Assembly (NCBI RefSeq): GCF_031326345.1
Contig: NZ_CP133671.1
Coordinates: forward strand, 1,178,001-1,242,000
Origin: Aureispira sp. CCB-E
Lineage (GTDB): Bacteria; Bacteroidota; Bacteroidia; Chitinophagales; Saprospiraceae
DNA length: 64,000 nucleotides
Reading direction: 5' to 3'
Below the pieces are notes generated by a model. It was not told the DNA's origin. It did not search any database and saw only the letters and a program-made list of their open reading frames with translations. Positions 8,597 through 18,087 of this stretch are shown here, piece after piece. Position numbers and translations under genes: made by a program. Every line of letters starts with the position of its first letter. The first letter of the stretch is position 1.

Positions 8597-10534
8597 ATGA
8601 TTAACATTACTCTTCCTGATGGCAGCGTTCGTAAGTATGAGTCAGGAGCAACTGGACTAGACATTGCCAAATCAATTAGTGAAGGCTTGGCACGCAATGT
8701 ATTATCTGTAAAAGTAAATGGCGAAGTATGGGATGCCACTCGTCCTATTGAAAATGATGCAGCAATACAATTGTTAACCTTTCGTGATGATGATGGCAAG
8801 GCTACTTTTTGGCATTCTTCGGCACATCTAATGGCAGAAGCATTGGAAGCCTTGTACCCTGGGGTTAAGTTTGGGGCTGGTCCTTCTCTTGAAAATGGCT
8901 TTTATTATGATATAGATTTGGGAGATCGAACTTTATCTAGCAATGATTTTGAAGCTATTGAGAAAAAAATGTTAGAATTGGCGCGCCAAAAAAATGAATA
9001 CCTAAGAGAGCCGATTAGTAAAAGTGATGCTGTTCAATACTTTACAGAGAAAGGAGACGAATACAAGCTGGAATTGCTAGAAAAGTTAGAAGATGGAACC
9101 ATTACTTTTTACAAACAAGGAGGATTTACCGATTTGTGTCGTGGACCACATATTCCACATACTGGTTTTATCAAAGCTATCAAATTGACAAAGGTATCTG
9201 GCTCTTATTGGCAAAACAATGAAGAAAATGCTAGAATGACTCGTGTTTATGGAATTACATTTCCAAAAGCAAAAGAGTTGAAAGAGTATTTGGAGATGAT
9301 TGAGGAAGCTAAACAACGTGATCATAGAAAGCTAGGAAAAGAATTGGAGCTGTTTATGTTTTCGGAAAAAGTTGGAGCAGGTCTGCCAATTTGGTTGCCT
9401 AAGGGAACTGCCCTAAGAAATAGATTGCAGGACTTTTTGACAAAAGAACAAATTAAGCGTGGTTATCAATTAGTAACTACTCCTCATATCGGACACAAAA
9501 ATCTATACATTACTTCTGGGCATTATGAGAAGTATGGAGAAGATAGTTTTCAACCAATTAGCACACCTAAGGAAGGGGAGGAGTTTATGCTCAAACCAAT
9601 GAACTGCCCTCATCATTGTGAAATATATGCGCACAAACCGCATTCTTACAAAGAGTTGCCGTTAAGAATCGCAGAATTTGGGACAGTATATCGCTATGAG
9701 CAAAGTGGTGAGTTGCATGGTTTGTCTAGAGTACGTTGTTTTACTCAAGATGATGCTCATTTGTTCTGTACAGTAGATCAACTAAAAGATGAATTTATTG
9801 AAGTGCTCAATTTGACGTTACTGGTCTTTCGTAAGATGGGCTTCAGTGATTTTACAGCACAAATTTCCTTGCGTGATCCAGAAAAACCAGAGAAGTACAT
9901 CGGTTCAAATGAAAATTGGGATGCTGCTGAACGAGCAATTATAGAGGCAACTCAAGAATTGGATTTAAAGACGGTAACAGAATTAGGCGAAGCTGCTTTT
10001 TATGGACCTAAATTGGATTTCATGGTTCGTGATGCTTTGGGACGTTCTTGGCAACTAGGAACGATTCAGGTAGATTATAACTTGCCTGAGCGTTTTGAGT
10101 TAGAATATACAGGAGCAGATAATGCTCAACATCGCCCAGTGATGATTCATCGTGCGCCATTTGGTTCATTGGAACGTTTTATTTCCGTTTTAATAGAACA
10201 TACAGCAGGGAAATTCCCATTGTGGTTAACACCTGAGCAATACGCCATTTTACCAATCTCTGATAAATTTGTCAGCTATGCCAATGAAGTGAAAAACAAA
10301 TTGGAGGCTCAGGATATTAGAGGGTATATGGATGATAGAAACGAAACCCTGAAACGCAAAATTAGAGATGCGGAAGTGAAAAAGGTGCCTATTATGTTGA
10401 TCGTTGGGGGGAATGATGTAGAAGGAGAGACAGTTTCTGTTCGTATGCAAGGGGTAGAAGATGGCGATAAAGGTGCCATGACTATTCCGAACTTTATTGA
10501 GTTTTTCAATGGCTTGTTAGAGCAAGAAGGATAG
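8597..10534 (+). CDS. thrS: Threonine--tRNA ligase
   Basis: A 645-residue class II aminoacyl-tRNA synthetase that charges tRNA-Thr. The order is standard: TGS domain (residues 1-62), second additional editing domain with [11 protein letters not shown], catalytic core with motif 2 ([16 protein letters not shown]) and the zinc ligands starting at [14 protein letters not shown], then the C-terminal anticodon-binding domain. The length equals the usual bacterial protein (642), so it should be full-function with editing. The ATG follows an A-rich leader. The gene is not adjacent to infC or ribosomal genes here, and a repeat element (R1) lies directly upstream. Confidence 0.97.
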   Translation: MINITLPDGSVRKYESGATGLDIAKSISEGLARNVLSVKVNGEVWDATRPIENDAAIQLLTFRDDDGKATFWHSSAHLMAEALEALYPGVKFGAGPSLENGFYYDIDLGDRTLSSNDFEAIEKKMLELARQKNEYLREPISKSDAVQYFTEKGDEYKLELLEKLEDGTITFYKQGGFTDLCRGPHIPHTGFIKAIKLTKVSGSYWQNNEENARMTRVYGITFPKAKELKEYLEMIEEAKQRDHRKLGKELELFMFSEKVGAGLPIWLPKGTALRNRLQDFLTKEQIKRGYQLVTTPHIGHKNLYITSGHYEKYGEDSFQPISTPKEGEEFMLKPMNCPHHCEIYAHKPHSYKELPLRIAEFGTVYRYEQSGELHGLSRVRCFTQDDAHLFCTVDQLKDEFIEVLNLTLLVFRKMGFSDFTAQISLRDPEKPEKYIGSNENWDAAERAIIEATQELDLKTVTELGEAAFYGPKLDFMVRDALGRSWQLGTIQVDYNLPERFELEYTGADNAQHRPVMIHRAPFGSLERFISVLIEHTAGKFPLWLTPEQYAILPISDKFVSYANEVKNKLEAQDIRGYMDDRNETLKRKIRDAEVKKVPIMLIVGGNDVEGETVSVRMQGVEDGDKGAMTIPNFIEFFNGLLEQEG

Positions 10535-10630
10535 GGGGCTTTTCTTTTTTATTCCGCTTTAGAAGTTCTGTTATTGAGCTTTAGGAATACTTATGAAGAA
10601 AGGATTCTCTAATAGATAGTTTTAATTGAT

Positions 10631-10666
10631 AAATCGGTAGGAAAGTTTTTTCTACCGATTTTTTGT
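10631..10666 (+). terminator. Terminator of thrS
   Basis: An inverted repeat, AAATCGGTAG pairing with CTACCGATTT, is followed by TTTTGTTT. It lies about 100 bp after thrS in the correct direction. Confidence 0.75.
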
Positions 10667-10822
10667 TTGGGTAATAATGTAAATATATGGCAATAGTCCT
10701 TCAAGGTTGAGCAAGCAAAAAAATAAATGATGTTATTTATTTGATTTATAATGTGAAAGAATTTTTTTTAGAAAAAAAATCAAATATTTCAAGTAAGGAA
10801 TACCTTTAAGCCTGTTTTTTTA

Positions 10823-10830
10823 TACTTTTG
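10823..10830 (+). promoter_or_regulatory. Possible -7 element upstream of the tandem envelope genes
   Basis: TACTTTTG matches the Bacteroidota TAnnTTTG element, but no clear TTTG lies 19-21 nt upstream, so the promoter is only tentative. If used, the transcript would start near 10837 and carry a leader of about 150 nt containing repeat copy R2. Confidence 0.3.
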
Positions 10831-10873
10831 CCCTTTTAAACTGTTGAAAACGTATAATTGCAGCAAAACCAGC

Positions 10874-10950
10874 TTGCTGGCTCACAACCGCAGGGAGTAA
10901 CACAGCTAAATCGTATTAATTTAGCTCGCTGTGCTCGGTTCGGGTTCTAT
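10874..10950 (-). repeat. Structured intergenic repeat, copy R2 (divergent)
   Basis: A GC-richer island in AT-rich DNA. It holds a small hairpin CCAGCTTGCTGG, then AGCTAAAT ... ATTTAGCT (perfect 8-bp stem), with alternative pairing of CACAGC to GCTGTG. Read on the minus strand it contains AATTAATACGATTT, the same block found in copies R4 and R5, which links it to the dispersed family. It lies in the likely leader of the next gene. Confidence 0.45.
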
Positions 10951-10985
10951 GAAAATTACAATATAAAACCAAAACTAAAATCAAA

Positions 10986-11837
10986 ATGAAAACTATCACA
11001 TTATCTATGTTACTGTTTATGTCATTATCCATCTTGGCTCAAGATAATATTATACAAAGAGATGGTTCTGAAATCAAAGCTAAGGTACTTGAAATAACCC
11101 CCAAAATTATACAATACAAGCGTTTTGATAACATTAATGGACCAACCTATTCTATTCTGAAAGCTAATGTATTTATGATCCAATACGAGAATGGAACGAA
11201 GGATGTATTTCAAGATACTACTGTTACCACTATTGCTATTCCTCCTACTACTAATCTTATTGACACACTTCGAACCGAAATAGATAGTTCTATTATACGA
11301 AATTACATCTTTGTTAATGGCGCTATTAGTGTAGGATTCAATCAAACGACTCCAAATAGTCACGGGCATGTTACTTATACTAGTATTGGACATACTGGAG
11401 GTTTATTTTATGAAATGGGAAATGTTGTTTTTTTTGCACCTAAGAAAATGCCAAAAAACCTTGGAATTGGTTTAAATTTTACTTGGTTAAGTATTGGTGT
11501 TACATATGGATACCCTTATCTTTATCTTTTCCCATATACAGGAGGTTTTGGACCTCATTTTTCTTTTAAATTAAACCCAAAGTCACATCTTGATATTTAT
11601 GTTAAACCAAGTGTTAGTATTCTGCCTATTGAGCAATCCTTTAAAGCAGCTTTTTTAATGGATGTAGGAGTAAGTTTCCGGTATAAAGCATTTACAGTCG
11701 GTATTAGCGGTGCTATTATACCTACCTTATATGGCGACTACTACGTTTCTGGAAATAAAGCACCTTCGTACAACATACCACATAGATATAGCCATATCAA
11801 ACTCAGGATAGGTGCTAGCATTCAAAACAAGTATTAA
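10986..11837 (+). CDS. Exported envelope protein, first of a tandem paralogous pair
   Basis: A 283-residue protein with signal peptide MKTITLSMLLFMSLSILAQ. The first 60 mature residues form a small beta-domain (IIQRDGSEIKAKVLEI, then FMIQYENGTKDVF) common at the N-terminus of exported Bacteroidota proteins of unknown function. The remainder has alternating aromatic and glycine-rich strands, such as FGPHFSFKLNPKSHLDIYVK, that look like an outer-membrane or periplasmic beta-structure. The next gene is a paralogue 24 bp downstream, so the two were duplicated in tandem and probably share a transcript. No specific function is recognised. Confidence 0.75.
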   Translation: MKTITLSMLLFMSLSILAQDNIIQRDGSEIKAKVLEITPKIIQYKRFDNINGPTYSILKANVFMIQYENGTKDVFQDTTVTTIAIPPTTNLIDTLRTEIDSSIIRNYIFVNGAISVGFNQTTPNSHGHVTYTSIGHTGGLFYEMGNVVFFAPKKMPKNLGIGLNFTWLSIGVTYGYPYLYLFPYTGGFGPHFSFKLNPKSHLDIYVKPSVSILPIEQSFKAAFLMDVGVSFRYKAFTVGISGAIIPTLYGDYYVSGNKAPSYNIPHRYSHIKLRIGASIQNKY

Positions 11838-11861
11838 TTTAAACACTAAATACCCTCTCTA

Positions 11862-12662
11862 ATGAAAATTTTAATTTTATTTATTGCTACACTAATAAAT
11901 TTCAACCTTATAGCCCAAGATAATATCATTAAGATCGATGGTTCAGAAATAAAAGTAAAGGTTACAGAAGTACAACTTGACTTCATAAAGTATAAACGTT
12001 TTGACAATATCAATGGTCCAACTTACTCTATTCCTAAATCTAACATATTTATGATTCAATATGAAAATGGAACTAAGGATCTTTTTAATACGTGTAGTTT
12101 TGTCCGATCAACTATTGCCTATTCATTTGATACACCTAGTCTGCCTGATAGTCTAATTATGAGAAATGGTATATACCTAACTGGAGGAGGTAAATTTGGT
12201 TTTTCAGCTTCTAGTTATACAGATTTATATGGCACATATATGATGCCATCTTTTGTAGGGATAGATATTGAAGTAGGAGGGGTGTTGTATTTTATGCCTA
12301 GATATATGCCTAAACATTTTGGTTTTGGTCTTAACTTAATGCTTTTTAAGCTAGGAGTGACATCACCTTATGGCTTTTGGCCATACACTAGTTCTATCGG
12401 ACACCAAATATCTTTTCGTGCCGCAAAAGACATACTTGTTGATTGGTATTGTAAAGCTGGTGTTAGTTTAATTAAAGATGATGTTTATTTCCAACCTAAA
12501 TTTATACTAGATACAGGAGTTGATATCAGACTAAAATCTCTTATAATTGGTGCTTCTGCATTTGTCTATCCAAACGAACCTGAATATAGCTATCTTAGGA
12601 TTCGGATAGGAGCCTTTATTCCTATCAAGAAAGCTGCTTTTAATACTGAAAAACATTCTTAA
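11862..12662 (+). CDS. Exported envelope protein, second of a tandem paralogous pair
   Basis: A 266-residue paralogue of the preceding gene. It has signal peptide MKILILFIATLINFNLIAQ followed by the same beta-domain (IIKIDGSEIKVKVTEV, KYKRFDNINGPTYSIPKSN, FMIQYENGTKDLF). Conservation is strongest in this N-terminal domain and in the block around MPKHFGFGLNLMLFKLGV. The regions in between have diverged, and the C-terminus differs from its neighbour, ending in a charged tail. The pair is followed by a hairpin at 12851-12894. Function is unknown. Confidence 0.75.
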   Translation: MKILILFIATLINFNLIAQDNIIKIDGSEIKVKVTEVQLDFIKYKRFDNINGPTYSIPKSNIFMIQYENGTKDLFNTCSFVRSTIAYSFDTPSLPDSLIMRNGIYLTGGGKFGFSASSYTDLYGTYMMPSFVGIDIEVGGVLYFMPRYMPKHFGFGLNLMLFKLGVTSPYGFWPYTSSIGHQISFRAAKDILVDWYCKAGVSLIKDDVYFQPKFILDTGVDIRLKSLIIGASAFVYPNEPEYSYLRIRIGAFIPIKKAAFNTEKHS

Positions 12663-12850
12663 TAGTTATTCTATTCAAGGAAAAGAAATATTGGATTAAC
12701 TTCTATAAAATTGGTTTGTGAAGTTTGCTATTTCAACTTAAAAGATTTTAATTTAGAAAATTCAAAGTAACTATACTCAATATGGATACAATAATTTTAT
12801 TATAATCCAAGCCTACAATTTTTACAATAATTCACCACCATAATTTTATG

Positions 12851-12894
12851 AAAAAAAAATGAGCCATCCCGATTGACGGAATAGCTCATTTTTT
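12851..12894 (-). terminator. Bidirectional terminator between convergent genes
   Basis: AAAATGAGC pairs with GCTCATTTT around a 19-nt loop that itself can form a short GC-rich helix. Each side has an A- or T-run, so it can terminate the tandem envelope genes on the plus strand and the lipoprotein gene on the minus strand. Confidence 0.75.
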
Positions 12895-12912
12895 CTAAAT
12901 AGAAATTCTATT

Positions 12913-13692
12913 TTATTGAACAGTATGTGTTACCATTTGAGAAACCAAACTAGCGGCACTATCTGTAGCTACATAGAAATTAGCTGTTGCAGTTCCATTA
13001 CCAGCAGTAGAGGCATGGTTAAATGTAAACTTGAAGTCGACAGAATCGCCAGCAGGAACAGCGAAGTTATTGCTAACAACGTTAGGAGGGAAACAGATTG
13101 TAGGATCGCAAACATTTATAATCCAGTTGGATGGATTGCTTGCACCTTTTGTTGAGTTCCAGTTCAAGGTAATATCAGCAGTATTGGGATTGTATACTTT
13201 CATTTTATAGTCAGTATCTCCATCTGTTGATCTAACTGTTTGACTAGTTGGATCAATTGTAATGATTTCAAAGTATTGAGTAACTGTTGTTAAGCTGTAG
13301 TTGAATGCTTTTTCTGTAAGTGTTTTATCTTCAGAATCATAGAATTTTAACATTCCAGTACCAACACCAGCGTTGCCATTTGGCATAATCATGAAAGTAA
13401 TCTCCACAGAACCATTTGCTGGAATTGTTAATGTACCAGAAGCAGTTGAGCTACCATTGACACTGTAAGTCCATCCAGTAACTGCAGCTGTTTCTACACG
13501 CTCCCATTGGATTGTTGCTTCGTTAGCTGTTGAATTGCTAACGCTGAATTTCATGTGGCTGTGACTGTTAGCTAAGCCTAATTCAGTAGCAGAAGTTTTA
13601 GATAAACTAACCGTTACAGGAGTTTTAGTTTCTTCTGTACAAGCAGTAAAAATTAGGGCGACAAGAGTCAAAGCTGCAAGTATCTTTTTCAT
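12913..13692 (-). CDS. Predicted lipoprotein with two Ig-like beta-domains
   Basis: A 259-residue protein with a lipoprotein signal ending LIFTAC (lipid-modified Cys18). After it come two beta-sandwich-like repeats of about 110 residues. Each has a strand pattern ending in a Gly-rich turn and FYDSEDKTL or FYVATDSAAS. The second repeat includes WIINVCDPTICFPPNV, with two cysteines that could form a disulfide. The same pattern (WEAVVCDHQCYTS) appears in the T9SS protein at 16424-17119, so the two genes belong to one family. It lies downstream of, and in the same direction as, the Omp28-like T9SS gene. Confidence 0.7.
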   Translation of the reverse strand: MKKILAALTLVALIFTACTEETKTPVTVSLSKTSATELGLANSHSHMKFSVSNSTANEATIQWERVETAAVTGWTYSVNGSSTASGTLTIPANGSVEITFMIMPNGNAGVGTGMLKFYDSEDKTLTEKAFNYSLTTVTQYFEIITIDPTSQTVRSTDGDTDYKMKVYNPNTADITLNWNSTKGASNPSNWIINVCDPTICFPPNVVSNNFAVPAGDSVDFKFTFNHASTAGNGTATANFYVATDSAASLVSQMVTHTVQ

Positions 13693-13861
13693 AGAATTTT
13701 AATTTTAAATTTTTATACGGAAAATATCAATTGATTAGAGATATAAAGTTATGAATAAATTACCATATATCCATATACTTTAACATCTACTTACAAGATT
13801 AAACTAAATAGTTGGTTTTTGCAAGTGAAAAGAGAGAAGGAACTTTCTTTTATAAAAATAA

Positions 13862-13892
13862 AAGAGGATGAAATGATTCATTTCATCCTCTT
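13862..13892 (-). terminator. Terminator of the Omp28-like gene
   Basis: A 15-bp perfect inverted repeat (AAGAGGATGAAATGA and its complement) with essentially no loop. On the minus strand it is followed by a T-rich run. It separates the Omp28-like gene from the downstream lipoprotein gene. Confidence 0.8.
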
Positions 13893-13930
13893 AAAATCAA
13901 TGGTTAAAATTGATTATATATTAGAACAGA

Positions 13931-15883
13931 CTATTGACGTACAAAACGCTTCGTAGTTTTTCCTTGCTCTGTTACGATATTTACAAAGTATACACCAGCA
14001 GCTAATTCACTAGTATTTACTTCTAGAACATTTGTTCCACTGAAAGAACCATTTGCTACTTGTTGTACTTGTTGACCTAATGCATTTACGATGTTGATAT
14101 TAGCATCAGCAGTATTTTCCATAGTAAACTCAAGTGTCATTTGGCTACTTACAGGATTAGGCATAATGCGAACTTCAGCAGCTTCCTTTTGAACATTGTT
14201 TACGCTAACTACACCATCTGCGATATTGATGTTGTCAAGGAATAAGTTGTTACCATAAGCAGAAGTACCTTTGAAACGGATAACAACATCATTTGTGTTG
14301 TCATAAGCAGTTAAATCAACAGTAGTTGATCTCCAATCAGAAGCAGCGGAAGGAACAAATTGAGTTTGTGATGCTGGCAAAGTCATAAGAGCAGAACCTG
14401 CTTGATTCCAAACAGTAGTCCAAGTAGCACCACAGTCTGTAGAAACTTCTACTTCCAAGCGGTCATTTTCACTAGAGTATTGACGGTAAGCATGGTCAAA
14501 ACTTACAGCAGAACCAGCACCTAAGTTTACTTTGTTCATAACAACACTCATAGAACCAGATTGTATCCCAAAGAAACGGAAACGGATGCTTCTGTTAGAT
14601 GCAGCCATACCACCAATTGCTCCATAGTTGTATGTAGGACCATCCAAAACAGAGAAACTTGCTTCTGGAATACTAGCATCAGCATCAAAAATACCTGTAG
14701 CCAATGTACGAGAGTATCCTGTTCCAGAAGTCAATGGAGCAGACTCCATACCTTCTGTAAGAGGTGCAGCAGCAGCAGTTGTAGGCAATTTGCTATAGCT
14801 TTCTGGTGCCATAGTTACAGGACCTTGGCTATAAGTACCACCATTGTTAACATCTGTAATTGTATATTCTACGTTAGAAGAACCAGCAGCCAATGTTGCT
14901 CCTGGGAATGTAATAGCAGTAGATTGACCAGAAGCCAAGTTACCAGTATATGTTTCAGAAATTGGAGCACCACCATTGATAGTATATTGTGCTGTTACAG
15001 AAGTAACAGGAATAGAACCATTGTTTGTAAAGTTTACAGAAGGTGTAAAGTTATAGTTACAGTAACCAGCACCAACAGTTGAATTAGCTGTTGCACCAAC
15101 ATTTAACAAACCAGGAACGTTTCCAGCTGTACTCTTCGTACTTTGGTGTACTACTTTAGTACCGTTGTTTTGTACAAAACCAACAAAACTTACTTGGTTC
15201 AAATCTCTGATATAAGAAGGAGGCGTTACCGTAAGTGTATACATAATTGAGTCTCCAGCAGGAATTGATCCAATAGTTGCACCAGCTGTAGATGAGCTAC
15301 CAGTACTTGCATCATACATGTCACGTACTACATAGAAAAATGCTGTTTCTCCGTTAGAACCAGGAGCAGATGCAAATGTAATGTTTTCTTCTACCATTGC
15401 CAAGTGGAATCTATCAGCATCTGCGATTGCAGCAGAAGTTACATTTTTGATAACAACATTCACATCAACACTTGTACCACTTGTCCATGTTTGGTTAACT
15501 CTTATTTCGTATGGAGTCGTTAGTGCAGCAGCATTTGATAGTGTAGAAGAAGTAACGGCAGTATTAGGTGCAGCTGTAGCTCCTCCGTTCAACGATGCAT
15601 CTGGAACACCTGAAACACTATAGTAGTTTCTTCTATCATTTGGACCAGCAGGGTATTCTGCATTCATTGGGTCAGTCCCAGGCCAAGATACTTGATACGT
15701 AATCTTAGTGTAGTTGGCTGTACCAAAATTATTCAATGTATTGTACATTGTTGGATTTTGAGAAGCACAAGGTCCACAAGATGCTTGTGTAAAGTGTTCA
15801 ATAAGCGGTTTTTTAGCTATTTGAGCTTGCACAAGTGCGGTTGTAGATAAAGCACATAGTGCTGATAATAAAAATTTTTTCAT
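13931..15883 (-). CDS. T9SS-exported Omp28-like protein with thioredoxin-type CxxC
   Basis: A 650-residue secreted protein. After the signal peptide (MKKFLLSALCALSTTALVQA) comes an Omp28-related domain with a thioredoxin-like fold: LIEHFTQASCGPCASQNP, CxxC at residues 36-39, and a cis-Pro-like SGVPDASLNGG. The middle contains Ig-like or adhesive beta-modules (TINGGAPISETYTGNL) and a MAM/jelly-roll-like region. Residues about 570-650 form a type A T9SS sorting domain with PNPVSSQMTLEF, LNVNT-like and GVYFVNI motifs. It is therefore exported across the outer membrane and probably surface-attached. The CxxC could act in redox or be structural. Confidence 0.85.
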   Translation of the reverse strand: MKKFLLSALCALSTTALVQAQIAKKPLIEHFTQASCGPCASQNPTMYNTLNNFGTANYTKITYQVSWPGTDPMNAEYPAGPNDRRNYYSVSGVPDASLNGGATAAPNTAVTSSTLSNAAALTTPYEIRVNQTWTSGTSVDVNVVIKNVTSAAIADADRFHLAMVEENITFASAPGSNGETAFFYVVRDMYDASTGSSSTAGATIGSIPAGDSIMYTLTVTPPSYIRDLNQVSFVGFVQNNGTKVVHQSTKSTAGNVPGLLNVGATANSTVGAGYCNYNFTPSVNFTNNGSIPVTSVTAQYTINGGAPISETYTGNLASGQSTAITFPGATLAAGSSNVEYTITDVNNGGTYSQGPVTMAPESYSKLPTTAAAAPLTEGMESAPLTSGTGYSRTLATGIFDADASIPEASFSVLDGPTYNYGAIGGMAASNRSIRFRFFGIQSGSMSVVMNKVNLGAGSAVSFDHAYRQYSSENDRLEVEVSTDCGATWTTVWNQAGSALMTLPASQTQFVPSAASDWRSTTVDLTAYDNTNDVVIRFKGTSAYGNNLFLDNINIADGVVSVNNVQKEAAEVRIMPNPVSSQMTLEFTMENTADANINIVNALGQQVQQVANGSFSGTNVLEVNTSELAAGVYFVNIVTEQGKTTKRFVRQ

Positions 15884-16423
15884 AAGACTTGATTTACTAT
15901 TGTTAAAGTTAAAACGTTTCTAAAGTTAGATTTATTAATACATGAAGATATTAAAGAATGTCCATAAGTTGTATTACACCAAAGTTAAAAAAGTAATTCT
16001 AAAAAACAACCTAATTTGTGTAATTTTTTTAGGTAAGTTGAACTTATGACAAAACAATATTCTGAAATATAAAATTTTACTCCAAAATCGATTATGAGTG
16101 TAATGTTCTGTTCTATTTTGTTCAATATTGTGGAATCTGCTATCGTTATTGAACTTTTAATGATTGTGAACTGTTCAGTTCTAGTGAGTTATTTATAGAT
16201 TAAATTTTGACCTTTTCAATAAAAAAGGCAAAATTTTTGGATAAAAAATCTAAATTTACACGATATTTGCATATATTAAGTAAAAGTGGAAAATTCTAGC
16301 CACAACCTACCTCTTCTTATCTTTCATCATAATACCTCCAATATTATTTTTTTGAAAGCGGTAAGGGTTTGTAATAATAGCACATAGAGAATAATAAACG
16401 CTTGACAAAATCAAAGAACGCCT
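15884..16423. other. 540-bp divergent intergenic region
   Basis: Very AT-rich DNA between the divergent Omp28-like and T9SS genes. It should hold promoters for both, but no convincing TTTG/TAnnTTTG pair was found. AAAACGTTT at about 15912 is a short CG-centred palindrome of LacI-operator type, too short to call. No repeat copy or small gene was seen. Confidence 0.4.
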
Positions 16424-17119
16424 ATGTTAAAAACTATACTAATAACTACATTTCTTTTGGTTGCACTCCTCTTACAAGGACAAAGTAGCTTCCACGTATC
16501 GGCTACTTATGCTACTAAGCAGGGGCAAATCGATAAGGAAGTAAGCCCATCTGTTGTGCTTCGAAACTTAACTTCCAAAACAATAGAACTTAGTTGGGAA
16601 GTAAAGAAATCCAATTTGTCTGAAGGATGGGAAGCGGTTGTATGTGACCATCAGTGTTATACTTCTTTAGTAAATAAACGTACTTTTAAATTAGAACCTA
16701 ATGAAGTGTTGCATGATTTTAAAATCTCTTTTCGACCCAATGGAAAACAAGGTATGGGGAATATAGAGGTACATCTTTATGATGTATCAGACGAAGTAGG
16801 AACCGAACAAATAATTACATTCAGTGCTGCTGCTCAAGGAACACATACTGCTATTCACGACTTTTCGAAAGAAACAACTGTTCCTAAAGTTTTTCCAAAT
16901 CCAGCAATAGACTATATCCATATCAAAGATGACTACAATAGAGTTGCCTTGATAGAAATATATAATGTAGTTGGTCGAAAAATGGAACATTACTCGGTTA
17001 ATCATGCTGGTGCAAAGTATGATGTTAGTAGCCTCCCTAAAGGAATGTATATGGTACGTATGAGAGATGCTAATGGAAACATTGTGCGTACACAGCGTAT
17101 CAGCAAATATAATCCTTAG
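16424..17119 (+). CDS. Small T9SS cargo protein with an Ig-like domain
   Basis: A 231-residue exported protein with signal peptide MLKTILITTFLLVALLLQGQ. Residues about 22-135 are a beta-sandwich-like domain with a Cys pair in VVCDHQCYTS, related to the repeats of the lipoprotein at 12913-13692. Residues about 150-231 are a type A T9SS sorting domain (VFPNPAIDYIHI, IYNVVGRKM, LPKGMYMVRM). It should be carried across the outer membrane and anchored or released there. Partner and function are unknown. The Omp28-like gene is divergent from it. Confidence 0.82.
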   Translation: MLKTILITTFLLVALLLQGQSSFHVSATYATKQGQIDKEVSPSVVLRNLTSKTIELSWEVKKSNLSEGWEAVVCDHQCYTSLVNKRTFKLEPNEVLHDFKISFRPNGKQGMGNIEVHLYDVSDEVGTEQIITFSAAAQGTHTAIHDFSKETTVPKVFPNPAIDYIHIKDDYNRVALIEIYNVVGRKMEHYSVNHAGAKYDVSSLPKGMYMVRMRDANGNIVRTQRISKYNP

Positions 17120-17143
17120 AATCGTATCGCAACTAATAAAAAA

Positions 17144-17185
17144 TAAGAAGCCTCTCTAAATTAAATTATTTAGAGAGGCTTCTTA
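17144..17185. terminator. Bidirectional terminator
   Basis: A 17-bp perfect stem (TAAGAAGCCTCTCTAAA and its complement) with an 8-nt loop lies between convergent genes. The T-run is on the minus strand, serving the small membrane gene pair; the plus-strand tail is weak. Confidence 0.8.
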
Positions 17186-17255
17186 GGTTTGGCGACAACT
17201 TTATCGCAAGAAAACGTTGGTGCTAGTGCTCATTTTTTGAGGGATGTTGACATAA

Positions 17256-17573
17256 CTAGAGCGATTCTTCTTCCATTAAATCTAACACTCTCGCCAAACT
17301 GTCGTATTCAATCATAGCGGCTTGTGCTTCTTCGGTTGTAGTAGCTTGTTCGGCAATTTTAAGGAGTTTCACTTGTCGCATTATAATTGCATTTACATCT
17401 GGTCTGGTATCTGTTAGACTCATGACAAATTTAATTCCCAATACAACTAAGAAACCTAGCATAACTAAACCATAGGCTACATTGTTTGTATTTTCTTTTG
17501 ATTCTTGAAAGAAGTCATATTCAGCATCATTGTCCTCATAAGACTCCAATAAATCGTCCTCATTATGTCGCAT
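17256..17573 (-). CDS. Small single-span membrane protein
   Basis: A 105-residue protein of unrecognised family. Residues 1-30 are strongly acidic (MRHNEDDLLESYEDNDAEYD), followed by one membrane helix at about 32-52 (VAYGLVMLGFLVVLGIKFVM). The C-terminal half is amphipathic helix with TTTEEAQAAMIEYDSLARVL. It starts 17 bp after the stop of a 55-residue membrane protein gene on the same strand, so the two are very probably co-transcribed. Function is unknown. Confidence 0.6.
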   Translation of the reverse strand: MRHNEDDLLESYEDNDAEYDFFQESKENTNNVAYGLVMLGFLVVLGIKFVMSLTDTRPDVNAIIMRQVKLLKIAEQATTTEEAQAAMIEYDSLARVLDLMEEESL

Positions 17574-17590
17574 AAGATTTTAGTTTTAGG

Positions 17591-17758
17591 TTATTGAGTA
17601 ATTGTGGTATCTGTTTTTTGAATAGTATTGCCAGGAATGCCAAAGACACTAGCATCGTCTTTTTTGTTAAAAAGAGCTATGAGCATAACAATCATTAGTA
17701 TACCCAAGCCAATAACTTTCATTATATTATAGTTGTTTGTTTCTTCTTGATGATTCAT
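17591..17758 (-). CDS. 55-residue single-span membrane protein
   Basis: A short gene read directly from the sequence: ATG at 17758, stop TAA at 17591. The product begins MNHQEETNNYNIMKVIGLGI, continues through one hydrophobic helix (residues about 13-30), and ends with a polar tail (GIPGNTIQKTDTTITQ). Coding is supported by the clean layout, with one membrane helix in both this and the next gene, and by the 17-bp gap to the gene at 17256-17573. It has no recognised family. It probably acts with its neighbour in the inner membrane. Confidence 0.6.
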   Translation of the reverse strand: MNHQEETNNYNIMKVIGLGILMIVMLIALFNKKDDASVFGIPGNTIQKTDTTITQ

Positions 17759-18087
17759 AACGCGACGTTTTTAATGACTCTTGCAATTCCAAAATAAGAA
17801 TACAACTAAACGGTTTAAAATTTTGGAACTCATTTTATCGATCTTTTGTATTATTATTAATGCAATTAAAAGGAATTTTGTTCTTAAAATAGATAAAATA
17901 TCCTTCTATACAATGTTTTTAGGTAGAGCAAAATGAGTTGTATTGATAATCTGGTCTCAGAGAAGCAGCCATAAGTCTAAATTTACCTTGATTTTTAGAA
18001 CCATCTCTTTTGTCTCCTTGTTGAAAACTTAGAAATCTTTAGATATTAATAATTTAGATAAAAGTATAAAATTATAAAAAAATAAAA
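17759..18087. other. Intergenic region with no recognised content
   Basis: 329 bp of AT-rich DNA between divergent genes, presumably holding both promoters. No repeat copy, hairpin or convincing small gene was seen. Confidence 0.4.

Noticed and set aside
10870-10950. Possible tRNA or riboswitch in the leader of the tandem envelope genes
   Set aside because: GGTTCGGGTTC resembles a tRNA T-arm, but no acceptor stem, anticodon arm or CCA-proximal pairing fits. The shared AATTAATACGATTT block links it better to the repeat family.
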